From contig NZ_JACVPP010000001.1 of the NCBI RefSeq assembly GCF_018881815.1, forward strand, positions 186,001 through 250,000: 64,000 bases of DNA, read 5' to 3'. Both the position numbers and the translations under genes were made by a program. Each line of letters opens with the position of its first letter. Position 1 is the stretch's first letter. The notes beneath the pieces were generated by a model. It was not told the origin of the DNA. It searched no databases and saw only the letters and a program-made list of their open reading frames with translations. The DNA is from Polynucleobacter sp. MWH-HuK1. GTDB taxonomy: Bacteria; Pseudomonadota; Gammaproteobacteria; Burkholderiales; Burkholderiaceae. This document shows positions 28,874 to 38,535 of the stretch, piece by piece.

Positions 28874-30043
28874 TCACCGTAACTTCAAGCTAGATAAGCC
28901 AATTAAAACTAAGAGAATCGTGATGATCCAGAAGCGCACAACTACTTGCGTTTCTTTCCAACCACCTAATTCAAAATGATGATGCAATGGTGCCATTCGG
29001 AAAATACGACGGCCCTCGCCAAAATGTTTTTTGGTTACTTTGAACCAAAACACTTGCAACATGACTGAAAGGGTTTCGGCAACAAATATGCCACCCATCA
29101 CAAACAACACAATTTCTTGGCGAACAATGACAGCAATAGTGCCGAGTGCTCCGCCTAAAGCTAGCGCACCTACATCACCCATAAATACTTGAGCTGGGTG
29201 GGTGTTGTACCAAAGGAATGCTAATCCTGCGCCGCCCATAGCGCCACAGAAAATCATTAACTCACCAGCACCAGGTATGTAAGGGAAGAGGAGGTACTTT
29301 GCATAGATTGCATTACCCATCACATAAGCAAAAGCACCTAATGCAGCACCTACCAGAATGACTGGCATGATGACTAAGCCATCAAGACCATCGGTTAAAT
29401 TCACCGCATTACTACTTCCAACAATTACTAAGTAACTCAAAATAATGAAACCCATAATTCCCAATGGGTAGCTCACTTCCTTCATAAACGGTAATAGCAA
29501 GTTGGTTTTTGCTGGTAGGTCTAGAGCAAATCCGCTTCTGAGCCACTCATAGAACAATTGCAACACCTTGAGGTTATTGACCTCTGAAACAGAGAACGCA
29601 AGGTAGATGGCGGCAAACAAGCCAATCAAAGTTTGCCAAAAGAATTTTTCTTTCGATGCCATGCCTTTAGGATCTTTGTAGACGACCTTACGATAGTCAT
29701 CGACCCAACCCACTAAACCAAAGCCAAAGGTCACAATCATCACAATCCAAATAAATCGATTGCTAAGATCCGCCCATAGCATGCATGAAATAAAGATGCC
29801 AATCAAAATCAAAACGCCACCCATTGTCGGCGTGCCTGATTTCACTAAATGCGTTTGCGGTCCGTCTGTTCTTACTGCTTGACCCATCTTTAGAGCAGTG
29901 AGTTTGCGAATAACCCAAGGTCCCGCAGCCAAACCGATTAACAATGCAGTCACCGTTGCCATCACCGCTCTAAAAGTGATGTAGTTAAACACTCGGAAAA
30001 ATCCGAAATCATCCTGCAACCATTGCGCCAACATTAAGAGCAT
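28874..30043 (-). CDS. mraY: Phospho-N-acetylmuramoyl-pentapeptide transferase
   Basis: Polytopic membrane enzyme that makes lipid I from UDP-MurNAc-pentapeptide and undecaprenyl phosphate. The aspartate motifs are visible in GWVDDYRKV and NLTDGLDGL, the Mg site [15 protein letters not shown] and the cytoplasmic loop [15 protein letters not shown]. About ten transmembrane helices, 389 residues, normal. GAGGAGG lies 7 bases before the ATG, inside the end of murF, which it overlaps by 10 bases. Confidence 0.97.
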   Translation of the reverse strand: MLLMLAQWLQDDFGFFRVFNYITFRAVMATVTALLIGLAAGPWVIRKLTALKMGQAVRTDGPQTHLVKSGTPTMGGVLILIGIFISCMLWADLSNRFIWIVMIVTFGFGLVGWVDDYRKVVYKDPKGMASKEKFFWQTLIGLFAAIYLAFSVSEVNNLKVLQLFYEWLRSGFALDLPAKTNLLLPFMKEVSYPLGIMGFIILSYLVIVGSSNAVNLTDGLDGLVIMPVILVGAALGAFAYVMGNAIYAKYLLFPYIPGAGELMIFCGAMGGAGLAFLWYNTHPAQVFMGDVGALALGGALGTIAVIVRQEIVLFVMGGIFVAETLSVMLQVFWFKVTKKHFGEGRRIFRMAPLHHHFELGGWKETQVVVRFWIITILLVLIGLSSLKLR

Positions 30044-31482
30044 GTTTTAGCCTCCTCTAACAAGGCCTGCACTACACGCTCCATGCGCATAAATCGTGAA
30101 CCTTTAACCAAAATATTTAAATGCTGATTGCTGCCACTGGACTGGGCATGAAGCGCATCTCTTAATTGCACAATTAGTGAATCTATATCCGCAAAATGTT
30201 TTGCCTGGGATGCAGTTGCAAGATCTTTACTAACTTCATTAAATCCTAGGAGTGCGAATTGGCATTGCTCGCCTAAGGCAAAGAGCTTGGTAACTCCCTG
30301 TTCAGCAGCATACGCACCAACTTCCCGATGAAACTCTGGACCTTGATTGCCAACTTCGCCCATATCACCCAAGATCAACCAAGATAAATTTCCTGATTGC
30401 TTTAAAGCATCAATAGCCGCTCTTACAGAATCAGGATTAGCGTTATAGCTATCATCAATAAGGGTTCGGTTGGAATCAATTGCCTTAGCTTGCATACGTC
30501 CATTGACTGGCGAGAAAGATTCGAGACCCTGCTTAATTTTTTCAAGACTTACACCAGCTGCAATCCCTACTGCACTTGCTGCTAGAGCATTGCGAACATT
30601 ATGGCTACCCAAGGTATTTAGCTGAACCTCGATGCCGCCTTGTTCAGTTTTAATCTGCACTAAACCATTATTTAATAGGGTGCCAGTCACTGTGGCTGAT
30701 GCCTTGGTCTGTACAGATGACAGAACAAAATCAATAACCTTGCGTCCTGCAGCAGCCTGGTGCCAAACATTTGCAAATTCTGAATCCGCCGGGAATACAG
30801 CGATGCCATCGCTTGGTAAAGCACGAATTGCATCGGAGTGCTCTTCAGCTACAGCAGCTACTGTTGCCATAAACTCTTGATGCTCACGCTGGGCGTTATT
30901 AATTAACGCAATATTAGCTTGAGCGATAGCAGCTAACTGTGCCGTTTCACCTGGATGATTCATACCAAGCTCAACAACTGCTAGACGATCAGTTGAACTT
31001 AGCTTTAAGAGGGTTAATGGCAAACCAATATCATTGTTCAAATTGCCTTTGGTTACCAGGGTGTGTTGTTCGCCAACGGCAGCCTTGAAAATAGAAGCAA
31101 TCATTTCCTTAACGGTAGTCTTGCCATTACTACCCGTAACTAAAGCCAAAGGAATGGGATGATTAGCGCGCCATGCTTTGGCTAAATTTCCTAAACCAAC
31201 ACGTGTATTCGAAACACAAATTGCTGGCAAATCAGCCGGACATTTATCTTGACTACTAATTAGCGCAGCACCTGCGCCTGCTTTCGCAACATCAGATAAG
31301 AAGTCATGTGCATCAAAGCGCTCGCCAACCAAAGCTATAAATAATTCATTACGCTCTATTTGACGACTATCAGTACCCACTCGAGAAATGGCTAACTTCT
31401 GAGCAGCATCTTCGGAGACATTAATTAGCTTGCTTTTAGGCAGCATGGCATGTGCTTGAGCAAGCGTTGTCATGATGGACAT
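30034..31482 (-). CDS. murF: UDP-MurNAc-tripeptide--D-Ala-D-Ala ligase
   Basis: Last cytoplasmic Mur ligase, which joins D-Ala-D-Ala to the tripeptide. The P-loop GSNGKTT is at 117-123, followed by [16 protein letters not shown] and, in the C-domain, [17 protein letters not shown] and LGDMGEVG, all MurF-specific. The length of 482 is normal. The ATG shares one base with the murE stop (TAATG) and has GGAGGTGG upstream, so coupled translation is expected. Confidence 0.96.
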   Translation of the reverse strand: MSIMTTLAQAHAMLPKSKLINVSEDAAQKLAISRVGTDSRQIERNELFIALVGERFDAHDFLSDVAKAGAGAALISSQDKCPADLPAICVSNTRVGLGNLAKAWRANHPIPLALVTGSNGKTTVKEMIASIFKAAVGEQHTLVTKGNLNNDIGLPLTLLKLSSTDRLAVVELGMNHPGETAQLAAIAQANIALINNAQREHQEFMATVAAVAEEHSDAIRALPSDGIAVFPADSEFANVWHQAAAGRKVIDFVLSSVQTKASATVTGTLLNNGLVQIKTEQGGIEVQLNTLGSHNVRNALAASAVGIAAGVSLEKIKQGLESFSPVNGRMQAKAIDSNRTLIDDSYNANPDSVRAAIDALKQSGNLSWLILGDMGEVGNQGPEFHREVGAYAAEQGVTKLFALGEQCQFALLGFNEVSKDLATASQAKHFADIDSLIVQLRDALHAQSSGSNQHLNILVKGSRFMRMERVVQALLEEAKTCS

Positions 31483-33032
31483 TAAATTCCACCTCCGGCA
31501 GCCAAGCGAATATGTTCCTGATCAGAAAAATCAAATTTCTTGCCATTGATTTCTTGGGTCGTTTCATGACCCTTACCGGCCACCAAAACAATATCGCGAG
31601 CATTTGCATGTCGTACAGCAGCCATAATGGCGGCAGCACGATCGGCAATTATCTGAACATTTGTTGCATCATCTTTTAGGCCACTACGGATCATTTGCAT
31701 GATGGCTTGCGGATCCTCTGAACGCGGATTATCGCTAGTAATCAAAATTTGATCGGCATAACGCTCTGCAACAGCACCCATCAACGATCGCTTTTCAGCA
31801 TCTCTGTCACCGCCACAACCAAATACACACCAAATGCTTCCGCCACGCTGGTCTGCAATAGGTCGCAAAGCCTGCAAAGTTTTCTCTAAAGCATCTGGAG
31901 TATGTGCGTAATCGACAACCGCCAATAAACCCTCTGTTTTTTGAGGCTTGCCAATCTGAATTAGCTCCATGCGCCCAATCACCGGATTTAATTGACTTAC
32001 TTTTTGCGAGGCAAGTTCACAGCTCATACCTTGAGTAAGCAATACTGCCCATACTGCCAGCGAATTACTTAAGTTAAATTCACCCAATAACGGGATGTGC
32101 AATTGAGCACTACCTACATTGCCATAAACAAAAGTGGAATCGTAGCCTGTACTACTCAACGCACTTTCCTTTGCATAAATACGGTGCAATCGGTCGCCAA
32201 ATTTTTCAAAGCTCTCAAAGGCTGATGGCGATAAAGCATATGCCCAAACCTTCAAATCGTTTTTATTCAATAGATTCATTACTAACTCACGACCAAAAGC
32301 ATCATCTAAATTAATGACCGCATGCTTAAGTCCGGACTGCTGAAATAACTTTGCTTTCACCTCAGCGTACTCGGCCATGCTGCCGTGATAATCTAAATGA
32401 TCTTGCGTGAGATTGGTGAAGACCGCGCAATTTAACTCAGTACCAGCAATTCGATTTTGATCCAGTGCATGTGAAGATACTTCCATGACTACTTGCTTTG
32501 CACCTGCGCTGCGCAACTCTGCTAGCTGAGTTTGTAACTTTGGAGCATCTGGAGTTGTATAGCCAGTTTGAACCAAAGCACCTGGAAAGCCGGTTCCCAG
32601 AGTTCCTAAAACCGCAGTGCGATGATTGCTGGCATCTAAAGCCTGAGCAAGCCACTGAGTAATACTTGTTTTTCCATTAGTGCCAGTAACACCAATAATG
32701 CTCAAATCTTTGCTGGGATTCCCGTACCACTGAGAGCACAACCGACCCACCTCTGTAGCAAGATTTTCAACTGCGAAGCATTGTGGGTGATCAACAAATT
32801 GATTGTCCATACCCGCAGGATCAAACACCGCAGCTACTGCACCATTTTCTAAAGCAGCATGAATAAATTGACGTCCATCGCGAAATACATTGCCATGGCC
32901 TACAGGATAGGCAAAAAAGATATCGCCAGACTGAATCTGGCGACTATCCGCACACACTTTTGCGGAGGAATTCGCTAGTGTGTGTAAGTGGTCAATCAAC
33001 TGATTGGTGTCTATTTTCAAGTCCACCCTCAT
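31482..33032 (-). CDS. murE: UDP-MurNAc-L-Ala-D-Glu--meso-diaminopimelate ligase
   Basis: Adds the third stem residue. The P-loop GTNGKTS is at 117-123, and the DNPR specificity motif (ITSDNPRSEDP) near residue 440 indicates meso-diaminopimelate rather than lysine. HALDQNRIAG and FTNLTQDHLDYHG are conserved middle-domain motifs. The length of 516 is normal. It overlaps ftsI by 4 bases (ATGA) and murF by 1. Confidence 0.96.
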   Translation of the reverse strand: MRVDLKIDTNQLIDHLHTLANSSAKVCADSRQIQSGDIFFAYPVGHGNVFRDGRQFIHAALENGAVAAVFDPAGMDNQFVDHPQCFAVENLATEVGRLCSQWYGNPSKDLSIIGVTGTNGKTSITQWLAQALDASNHRTAVLGTLGTGFPGALVQTGYTTPDAPKLQTQLAELRSAGAKQVVMEVSSHALDQNRIAGTELNCAVFTNLTQDHLDYHGSMAEYAEVKAKLFQQSGLKHAVINLDDAFGRELVMNLLNKNDLKVWAYALSPSAFESFEKFGDRLHRIYAKESALSSTGYDSTFVYGNVGSAQLHIPLLGEFNLSNSLAVWAVLLTQGMSCELASQKVSQLNPVIGRMELIQIGKPQKTEGLLAVVDYAHTPDALEKTLQALRPIADQRGGSIWCVFGCGGDRDAEKRSLMGAVAERYADQILITSDNPRSEDPQAIMQMIRSGLKDDATNVQIIADRAAAIMAAVRHANARDIVLVAGKGHETTQEINGKKFDFSDQEHIRLAAGGGI

Positions 33033-34801
33033 CGTTTTAAAACCACATGTTGAGCTTGAGCATTTGCAGACTGAATCTCGTGTAGACTCTTGTCATGCAA
33101 TACCATCTGCTTCACCTTGTTATCTGGCAATACATTTAAGGTATGTAGTGTTTCGCTCACAATGGTCGAGAAAACTGGTGCCGCGACATCACCACCATAG
33201 TGACTTCCACCGGTAGGCTCATCAATCATGACTGCAACCACAATACGTGGTGCACTAATGGGAGCAAGGCCTGCAAAGTAGGCGCGGTATTTGTTGCCAT
33301 ATCCTTTGCCAACTAACTTATGCGCCGTTCCAGTCTTGCCGCCTACACGAAAACCTTCAGCCTGAGCCTTAATAGCGGTACCTCCAGGCTCAGTAACTAA
33401 CTCCATCATGGCGCGCATTTCTATTGCAGTTTTAGGAGAAAGAACTTTTGTGCCTGGCTTAAATTCTGGACTACGCTCAATCGTCAGCGGAACCAATTCA
33501 CCGTCACGGGCAAAAACTGTGTAGGCACGAGCCACCTGAAACAAGGAAGCGGAAATGCCATAACCAAAGGCAATACGCGCCTGATCGGTAGGCATCCACT
33601 TTTTAAATGGGTGTACCGTTCCAGCTACAGCACCAGGAAAACCAATTTTTGGCGCTTGACCAAATCCAACTGCTGTATAGAAATCCCACATCTCTTCCGC
33701 AGAAAGACTATTCATTGCAATCTTTGCCGTTCCAATGTTGCTGGACTTTTGAATAATTTGCGAGACAGTTAAATTTTCATAAGGATGCGTATCGGTAATT
33801 GGCTTAGGACCAATTAAATATTTAGCGCCAATCACCATATTGGTATCAGGCTTGACCGCACCTTTTTCCAATGCAATTGCAATCGTTAACGGTTTCATTG
33901 TTGAGCCAGGCTCAAAGGTGTCCGTTAATACCCGATTACGTAATTGCTCACCAGTTAATACTCTACGATCATTCGGGTTGTAGCTTGGATAGTTTGCCAA
34001 AGCTAAAATCTCGCCCGTTTGTGTATCAAGCACTACTGCACCACCAGCTTTAGCGCGATGCTTTTCAACTGCATCTTTTACTGCGTTATAGGCGAGGAAC
34101 TGAATCTTGCTATCAATCGAAAGATTCAAGTCCTTGCCATTTTGTGGCAACTGCAAAATAGCCATCTCATCAACAACGCGCCCAAGACGATCAACCACTA
34201 CACGTCTCTGCCCTGGGTGTCCAGCAAGATCTTTCTCTCTCGAAAGCTCCATGCCCTCTTGGCCTTTATCGTTTACGTTCGTAAAGCCAACCACGTGTGC
34301 CATCGCCTCGCCTTCCGGATAAAAGCGACGATATTCATTATTTAAACCAATGCCTGGAATTTCTAATAGCTTAATTTGTTGCGCAACCGCTGGATCCACC
34401 TGACGCTTTAAGAAGATCTGCTTGCGCTCATCTTTTAATTTCTTGCGTAAATCAGATTCACTCATTCGCAAAAGACTTGCTAGCTTTTGCACTTTATCTG
34501 CTGCCAAATCATCAGGCACGGTGTCGTTGTAGGCGATAACAGATTTAGCCTCCAGACTAGTTGCAATAACTTGACCATTGCGATCTAAAATTTTTCCACG
34601 GCTTGCAGGCAACTCTAGCTCACGCTGAGTACCTCGCACACCTTTTGCTTCATAGAATGCATTACCTGGCCCCTGAATCCAAAATGCACGTAGCAAAAGC
34701 ATCATGAAAACAAAGAATAAGAGGAATAGCATTAAACGCGACCGCCACATTGGCAGACGCAACACTAAATTAGGCGTAGTAGAAAAACCAACCGGCCTCA
34801 T
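33029..34801 (-). CDS. ftsI: Peptidoglycan D,D-transpeptidase FtsI (PBP3)
   Basis: Class B penicillin-binding protein of the septum. One N-terminal transmembrane helix (about 20-42) is followed by a pedestal domain and the transpeptidase domain with SxxK (Ser300-Lys303 in EPGSTMKP), SxN (Ser353-Asn355 in KSSNIGT) and KTG (GGKTGTAHK). The N-terminal RGKILDRNGQVIATS is the usual PBP dimerisation box. The length of 590 is normal. It works with FtsW and FtsL/FtsQ, all in this cluster. It overlaps ftsL by 4 bases and murE by 4 bases. Confidence 0.97.
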   Translation of the reverse strand: MRPVGFSTTPNLVLRLPMWRSRLMLFLLFFVFMMLLLRAFWIQGPGNAFYEAKGVRGTQRELELPASRGKILDRNGQVIATSLEAKSVIAYNDTVPDDLAADKVQKLASLLRMSESDLRKKLKDERKQIFLKRQVDPAVAQQIKLLEIPGIGLNNEYRRFYPEGEAMAHVVGFTNVNDKGQEGMELSREKDLAGHPGQRRVVVDRLGRVVDEMAILQLPQNGKDLNLSIDSKIQFLAYNAVKDAVEKHRAKAGGAVVLDTQTGEILALANYPSYNPNDRRVLTGEQLRNRVLTDTFEPGSTMKPLTIAIALEKGAVKPDTNMVIGAKYLIGPKPITDTHPYENLTVSQIIQKSSNIGTAKIAMNSLSAEEMWDFYTAVGFGQAPKIGFPGAVAGTVHPFKKWMPTDQARIAFGYGISASLFQVARAYTVFARDGELVPLTIERSPEFKPGTKVLSPKTAIEMRAMMELVTEPGGTAIKAQAEGFRVGGKTGTAHKLVGKGYGNKYRAYFAGLAPISAPRIVVAVMIDEPTGGSHYGGDVAAPVFSTIVSETLHTLNVLPDNKVKQMVLHDKSLHEIQSANAQAQHVVLKR

Positions 34802-35064
34802 TTAGTCTCCCTCAGATACAAAGTGCGTTCAGGAGAAATTGGAGACATCCGCAATTGATTGCGCGCAACATCGCGAATACGTGCGGACTTCGAAAGATTA
34901 CGTTGTTCATATTCAAGACGTAACCATTCTTGATTTAACTTGCGCTCTTCAATCTGTGCGCGTTCCTGCAGAATAAATAACTTGCGCGCACGCTGCTGTG
35001 CTGCCACTAAAGATAGGGCGCAAATTAATAACAATGCGAGCAAGGTCAATGTTGCACGATTCAT
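34798..35064 (-). CDS. ftsL: Cell division protein FtsL
   Basis: Small (88 residues) bitopic division protein with an N-terminal transmembrane helix ([22 protein letters not shown]) and a following coiled-coil region with heptad-like leucines ([26 protein letters not shown]), ending with RLYLRETK-like sequence. It forms the FtsQLB complex that activates FtsWI. Assignment rests on size, topology and its place between rsmH and ftsI, since FtsL sequences are poorly conserved. It overlaps both neighbours by 4 bases. Confidence 0.93.
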   Translation of the reverse strand: MNRATLTLLALLLICALSLVAAQQRARKLFILQERAQIEERKLNQEWLRLEYEQRNLSKSARIRDVARNQLRMSPISPERTLYLRETK

Positions 35065-36011
35065 GCAACCACCCCCATACGTTTTTCAGCGACACGCATA
35101 ATTGCTGATCGTGCTCGAGGATTTTCAGATACCTCTGCATCACTGGGTTTAACCCGACTAATGATTTCAAGCGCGCTTTGCGGCAAATCTTTTTCGCGCA
35201 CAGGCAAGCCACGAGGCACCTCTACTTTGGCATGCGCTTGCATAAACTTCTTAACGATGCGATCTTCAAGGGAGTGAAAACTAATCACTGCTAGTCTTGC
35301 GCCAGGCTTTAATAATTTCAATGCTGCTCTTAAACCGAGCTCCAAATCTTCTAGCTCACGATTGATAAAAATGCGCAGAGCTTGAAATGTTCTAGTTGCT
35401 GGATCTTGACCTACTTCACGTGTGCGTACAACACTTGCTACAAGACTAGCTAAATCGGTTGTAGTTTTTGGAGACAAGCCTTCTTCGCGCTTGGCCACAA
35501 TGGCCTTAGCAATCTGAAATGCAAAGCGTTCTTCTCCATAAGTCTTAATCACGTGTGTGATTTCCTCTAGCGGTGCTTGCTCCAACCACTCTGCTGCAGT
35601 TAATCCATGGTCGGTATTCATGCGCATATCGAGTGGACCTTCGCGTCGAAAAGAAAATCCCCGATGCGCCTCGTCCACTTGCGGCGAGCTGATTCCCAAG
35701 TCCAACAAAATTCCATCGACCGATTCCGCTTCCGCGTACTGATCCATCTGCGCAAAACTGTCGTGCACAATTTTCAAGCGCGGATCGTTGATTTGCTGCG
35801 CTACTGCGATCGCATCTAAATCTTTGTCGAAAGAAATCATACGTGCCGATGGATTCAATTCTTTGAGTAGCGCTTGAGTATGACCGCCGCGCCCGAAGGT
35901 TCCATCGATTACCAAAATTTGCTTTGCTGAATTTTGATTTTGAATCAGTGGGCAGCCAACTAGCGCCGTCACCGCCTCGGCCAGCAACACTGGGCGATGA
36001 GATATGTTCAT
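35061..36011 (-). CDS. rsmH: 16S rRNA (cytosine1402-N4)-methyltransferase
   Basis: SAM-dependent methylase of C1402 in the ribosomal decoding centre. [12 protein letters not shown] at the N-terminus, the SAM-binding [16 protein letters not shown], the [11 protein letters not shown] motif and [19 protein letters not shown] and [12 protein letters not shown] are all present. The length of 316 is normal. AGGGTG precedes the ATG, 12 bases after the mraZ stop. It is always next to mraZ in dcw clusters. Confidence 0.97.
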   Translation of the reverse strand: MNISHRPVLLAEAVTALVGCPLIQNQNSAKQILVIDGTFGRGGHTQALLKELNPSARMISFDKDLDAIAVAQQINDPRLKIVHDSFAQMDQYAEAESVDGILLDLGISSPQVDEAHRGFSFRREGPLDMRMNTDHGLTAAEWLEQAPLEEITHVIKTYGEERFAFQIAKAIVAKREEGLSPKTTTDLASLVASVVRTREVGQDPATRTFQALRIFINRELEDLELGLRAALKLLKPGARLAVISFHSLEDRIVKKFMQAHAKVEVPRGLPVREKDLPQSALEIISRVKPSDAEVSENPRARSAIMRVAEKRMGVVA

Positions 36012-36023
36012 AGCACCCTGTCA

Positions 36024-36455
36024 TCAAAAATTAAATTGCTTGAGTACTTCAGGCATGCCTTGCGCAATTGCAGCCTGTTCTTTTGCAGCGTATGTTGCTG
36101 CATCCCACAATTCCAAGTGACTGCCCATGCCGAGCAAAATCACTTCTTTTTCTATTCCAGCTGCTGCGCGCAATTCTGGACTGACCAATACGCGACCAGC
36201 ACTATCTAAGTCCATTTCCGCTGCGTTACCCAAGAAGATGCGACGCCACCAATGAGCATCCATCGGAAGCTGCGCAACTCGCGCTCTAAAGGTTTCCCAC
36301 TCAGGTCTAGGGAAAAGAAGTAGGCAGCCATCGGGGTGTTTTGTGAGCGTGATTCGGCCCTCGCCTTGTACCAACAAGGCGTCACGATGCTTCGCCGGCA
36401 CAGACATGCGGCCTTTTGCATCTAAATTGAGAGCTGACGCACCTTGAAACACCAT
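36024..36455 (-). CDS. mraZ: Transcriptional regulator MraZ
   Basis: A 143-residue protein with two SpoVT/AbrB-like swapped-hairpin domains (about 1-55 and 75-125), recognised by the [23 protein letters not shown] and [18 protein letters not shown] repeats. MraZ rings bind direct repeats ahead of the dcw cluster and repress it in Escherichia coli. The repeats are visible immediately upstream of this gene, so autoregulation is strongly suggested. First gene of the dcw cluster. Confidence 0.97.
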   Translation of the reverse strand: MVFQGASALNLDAKGRMSVPAKHRDALLVQGEGRITLTKHPDGCLLLFPRPEWETFRARVAQLPMDAHWWRRIFLGNAAEMDLDSAGRVLVSPELRAAAGIEKEVILLGMGSHLELWDAATYAAKEQAAIAQGMPEVLKQFNF

Positions 36456-36458
36456 TTA

Positions 36459-36511
36459 CCCCACTTTTTCACACTTCTTCCCACTTTAGAGGATCGCACT
36501 AAGAGGGTCAA
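36459..36511 (-). promoter_or_regulatory. mraZ (dcw) promoter with three MraZ boxes
   Basis: Read on the minus strand: a -35 TTGACC (36506-36511), 17 bases, a -10-like TAAAGT (36483-36488), then three direct repeats AGTGGGA (36479-36485), AGTGTGA (36469-36475) and AGTGGGG (36459-36465) at exact 10-base intervals. TGGGN with 5-base spacers is the known MraZ target. The first box overlaps the -10 element and the last ends 3 bases before the ATG, so bound MraZ would block both polymerase and ribosome access. The promoter boxes are a fit by eye; the repeats are unambiguous. Confidence 0.75.
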
Positions 36512-36543
36512 GTGTTTTTGGGAGTTTTTTTAGGAATTTCTCT

Positions 36544-36559
36544 AGTGTTTACAAACACT
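36544..36559. promoter_or_regulatory. Perfect palindrome AGTGTTT-AC-AAACACT upstream of mraZ
   Basis: Seven-base perfect arms around a 2-base centre, about 35 bases before the predicted -35 element of the dcw promoter. The site is symmetrical like a binding site for a dimeric regulator. I cannot name the factor. It is too short and too far from any stop codon to be a terminator. Confidence 0.4.
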
Positions 36560-36670
36560 TAGCGTCGTGTGTTCAGAAAATGGTGTTAGTAAAATAGCTA
36601 CTTGAAACAATGGCTTGGAAAATATACTTAAGAATAAATCTTAGCTATTGGGCTAGATAATCCCAAAATA

Positions 36671-36690
36671 TACTGTATTTATAAACAGTA
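36671..36690. promoter_or_regulatory. LexA-type SOS box
   Basis: TACTGT-N8-ACAGTA with an AT-only core, matching the gamma/betaproteobacterial LexA consensus (CTGT-N8-ACAG) including both flanking TA steps. It lies in the 299-base non-coding stretch between the end of coq7 and mraZ, about 160 bases upstream of the predicted mraZ -35. No small open frame of note follows it on either strand, so the plausible targets are an upstream dcw promoter or an unannotated small RNA. Confidence 0.5.
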
Positions 36691-36754
36691 ATATCAAAAA
36701 AATATATCAAAATTAATCAGAAATTAATTTTCAAGAGTTAATCGTATTTCTGTT

Positions 36755-37384
36755 TTAAATTTTGTAAGCAGTAGTGGTCATTAACTTAGACATTGCCTGC
36801 ATTATTTTCTGAACAGGTTCTGGCAAATTTGCACCGCCTGCATTTTTTGCGGCCTGTCCATGAGCAATCTCATCAATACGCATTTGATCAACAATTGCAC
36901 GTGAACGTTGATCCTCTTGAGGCAATTTTTCGAGATGACTTTCTAAGTGATTCTCAACTTGTTTCTCTGTTTCAGCAACAAATCCTAAACTCCACTTATC
37001 GCCCGCTAAGCCTGCTGCCATGCCGATCGCAAAGGATCCCGCATACCAAAGAGGATTGAGATAACTAGTATGTGATCCAAGCTCTTGTAGGCGAGTTTCA
37101 CACCACGCCAGGTGATCCATTTCTTCGCGGCCAGAGTGATCTAACATCTCTTGAATATCTGAATTTCGAGCGACTAATTTTTGCGATTGATACAACGCTT
37201 GCGCACAAACTTCACCAACGTGATTTATGCGCATGAGTCCAGCAGCATGTTTTCGTTCGGCAGCATCCAGACCGGAATGATTCGCAAAATCTGACCCCGG
37301 GGTTGGTCTTTGAGCATTGGCACCCCCAACTATCGACCGAAGGGCAGTATCAAACTCCAGAATGAGGCGATCTATCGGGGACAT
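36755..37384 (-). CDS. coq7: 3-demethoxyubiquinol 3-hydroxylase (Coq7 family)
   Basis: Di-iron carboxylate monooxygenase of ubiquinone synthesis, used by many betaproteobacteria in place of UbiF. Metal ligands can be seen in the paired helices: [37 protein letters not shown] and [11 protein letters not shown]. The 209-residue length is normal. The ATG at 37384 is taken rather than an in-frame TTG 9 bases upstream. It lies 12 bases after bioB and is probably co-transcribed with it; its 3' end faces the AT-rich dcw regulatory stretch. Confidence 0.95.
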   Translation of the reverse strand: MSPIDRLILEFDTALRSIVGGANAQRPTPGSDFANHSGLDAAERKHAAGLMRINHVGEVCAQALYQSQKLVARNSDIQEMLDHSGREEMDHLAWCETRLQELGSHTSYLNPLWYAGSFAIGMAAGLAGDKWSLGFVAETEKQVENHLESHLEKLPQEDQRSRAIVDQMRIDEIAHGQAAKNAGGANLPEPVQKIMQAMSKLMTTTAYKI

Positions 37385-37396
37385 TCGCGACAAAAG

Positions 37397-38446
37397 TTAG
37401 ATTAAAACCTCTGCTTTACTGCTCTGTTTAGTCTTGAGGCCAAGCTCAGCCAAGAGCGTGCGGTCTTGTTCTGCCTCAGGATTACCGGTAGTGAGCAGTT
37501 GCTCACCATAGAAAATTGAGTTAGCGCCAGCCAAGAAACACATTGCCTGGACTGCTCTACCGAGCTCTTGACGACCAGCCGACAAACGCACACGAGCTTT
37601 AGGCATCGTGATCCTAGCAACGGCAATGGTTCGAACAAACTCAAGTGGATCTAATGGCTTTTGATCCGCTAAAGGTGTGCCAGCCACCGGCACCAAATGA
37701 TTAATGGGTACTGATTCTGGATATGGACTCAGATTAGCTAAGCGCGCCAGAAAGGCAGCTCGCTGCTCCCTCGATTCGCCCATGCCTACGATTCCGCCAC
37801 AACAAACGGACATACCGGCAGCGCGGACATTCGAAATCGTATCCAAACGATCCTGGTAACCACGGGTAGAAATCACTGAGCGGTAAAAATCTTCGCTGGT
37901 ATCTAAATTATGGTTATAGAAGTCCAGGCCAGCCTCTTGGAGGGCCTGAGCTTGATCAGCTTCCAGCATGCCCAAGGTAGCACAGGTTTCAAGGCCTAAG
38001 GCCTTTACACCCTTAATCATGGCGGTCACTTTTTCAATATCGCGATCCTTGGGCTCACGCCAAGCAGCACCCATACAGAAACGGTTAGATCCAGCCGCTT
38101 TAGCCGCTTTAGCAGCCTCCAAAACCTCTTCCAAGCCCATTAACTTCTCGGCCTTAACGTCAGTGTCATAACGCGCCGCTTGTGGGCAATAGCCGCAGTC
38201 TTCAGGACAGCCGCCCGTCTTAATTGACAATAAGGTAGCCAATTCCACATCACCCTCAGGGAAATAAGCCTTGTGGATCTCTTGGGCTTTTAGCATCAAT
38301 TCATTAAAAGGAAGTGCAAATAAGGCCTCAATTTCAGCCACCGACCACTTTCCAGATGCTGTAATCTCGGCATTTACACCTTGATGCAATTCAGCCTTCG
38401 ATTTGAACTGGGTTAGAGGTTTTTCAACGGTTTGAGTGTCCTGCAT
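37397..38446 (-). CDS. bioB: Biotin synthase
   Basis: Radical-SAM enzyme that inserts sulfur into dethiobiotin. The radical-SAM triad is Cys80, Cys84 and Cys87 in [12 protein letters not shown]. The [2Fe-2S] ligands lie in RFCMGAAWR and later Cys/Arg-containing strands (LSAGRQELG). The length of 349 is normal. The ATG at 38446 is preferred over a TTG at 38476 that lacks a ribosome site. It diverges from bioA across a short spacer, so the biotin genes form two back-to-back units; no BirA- or BioR-like operator was recognisable. Confidence 0.97.
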   Translation of the reverse strand: MQDTQTVEKPLTQFKSKAELHQGVNAEITASGKWSVAEIEALFALPFNELMLKAQEIHKAYFPEGDVELATLLSIKTGGCPEDCGYCPQAARYDTDVKAEKLMGLEEVLEAAKAAKAAGSNRFCMGAAWREPKDRDIEKVTAMIKGVKALGLETCATLGMLEADQAQALQEAGLDFYNHNLDTSEDFYRSVISTRGYQDRLDTISNVRAAGMSVCCGGIVGMGESREQRAAFLARLANLSPYPESVPINHLVPVAGTPLADQKPLDPLEFVRTIAVARITMPKARVRLSAGRQELGRAVQAMCFLAGANSIFYGEQLLTTGNPEAEQDRTLLAELGLKTKQSSKAEVLI

Positions 38447-38535
38447 GGGCAAATTCCAGAAATTAGGTAGATTCAAGACATAAACATAACAGATACAGGC
38501 CTGAAGTTGCGAAAACTAGTGGTCAAATACCGAAC

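Noticed and set aside
35545..36027. 160-codon open frame on the minus strand overlapping rsmH
   Set aside because: It lies wholly inside the well-supported rsmH gene in another frame, and its translation is rich in Arg/Ser/Gly without any recognisable domain.
38447..38535. Biotin operator in the bioB-bioA spacer
   Set aside because: Neither a BirA-type nor a BioR-type palindrome could be found by eye, so no site is claimed.
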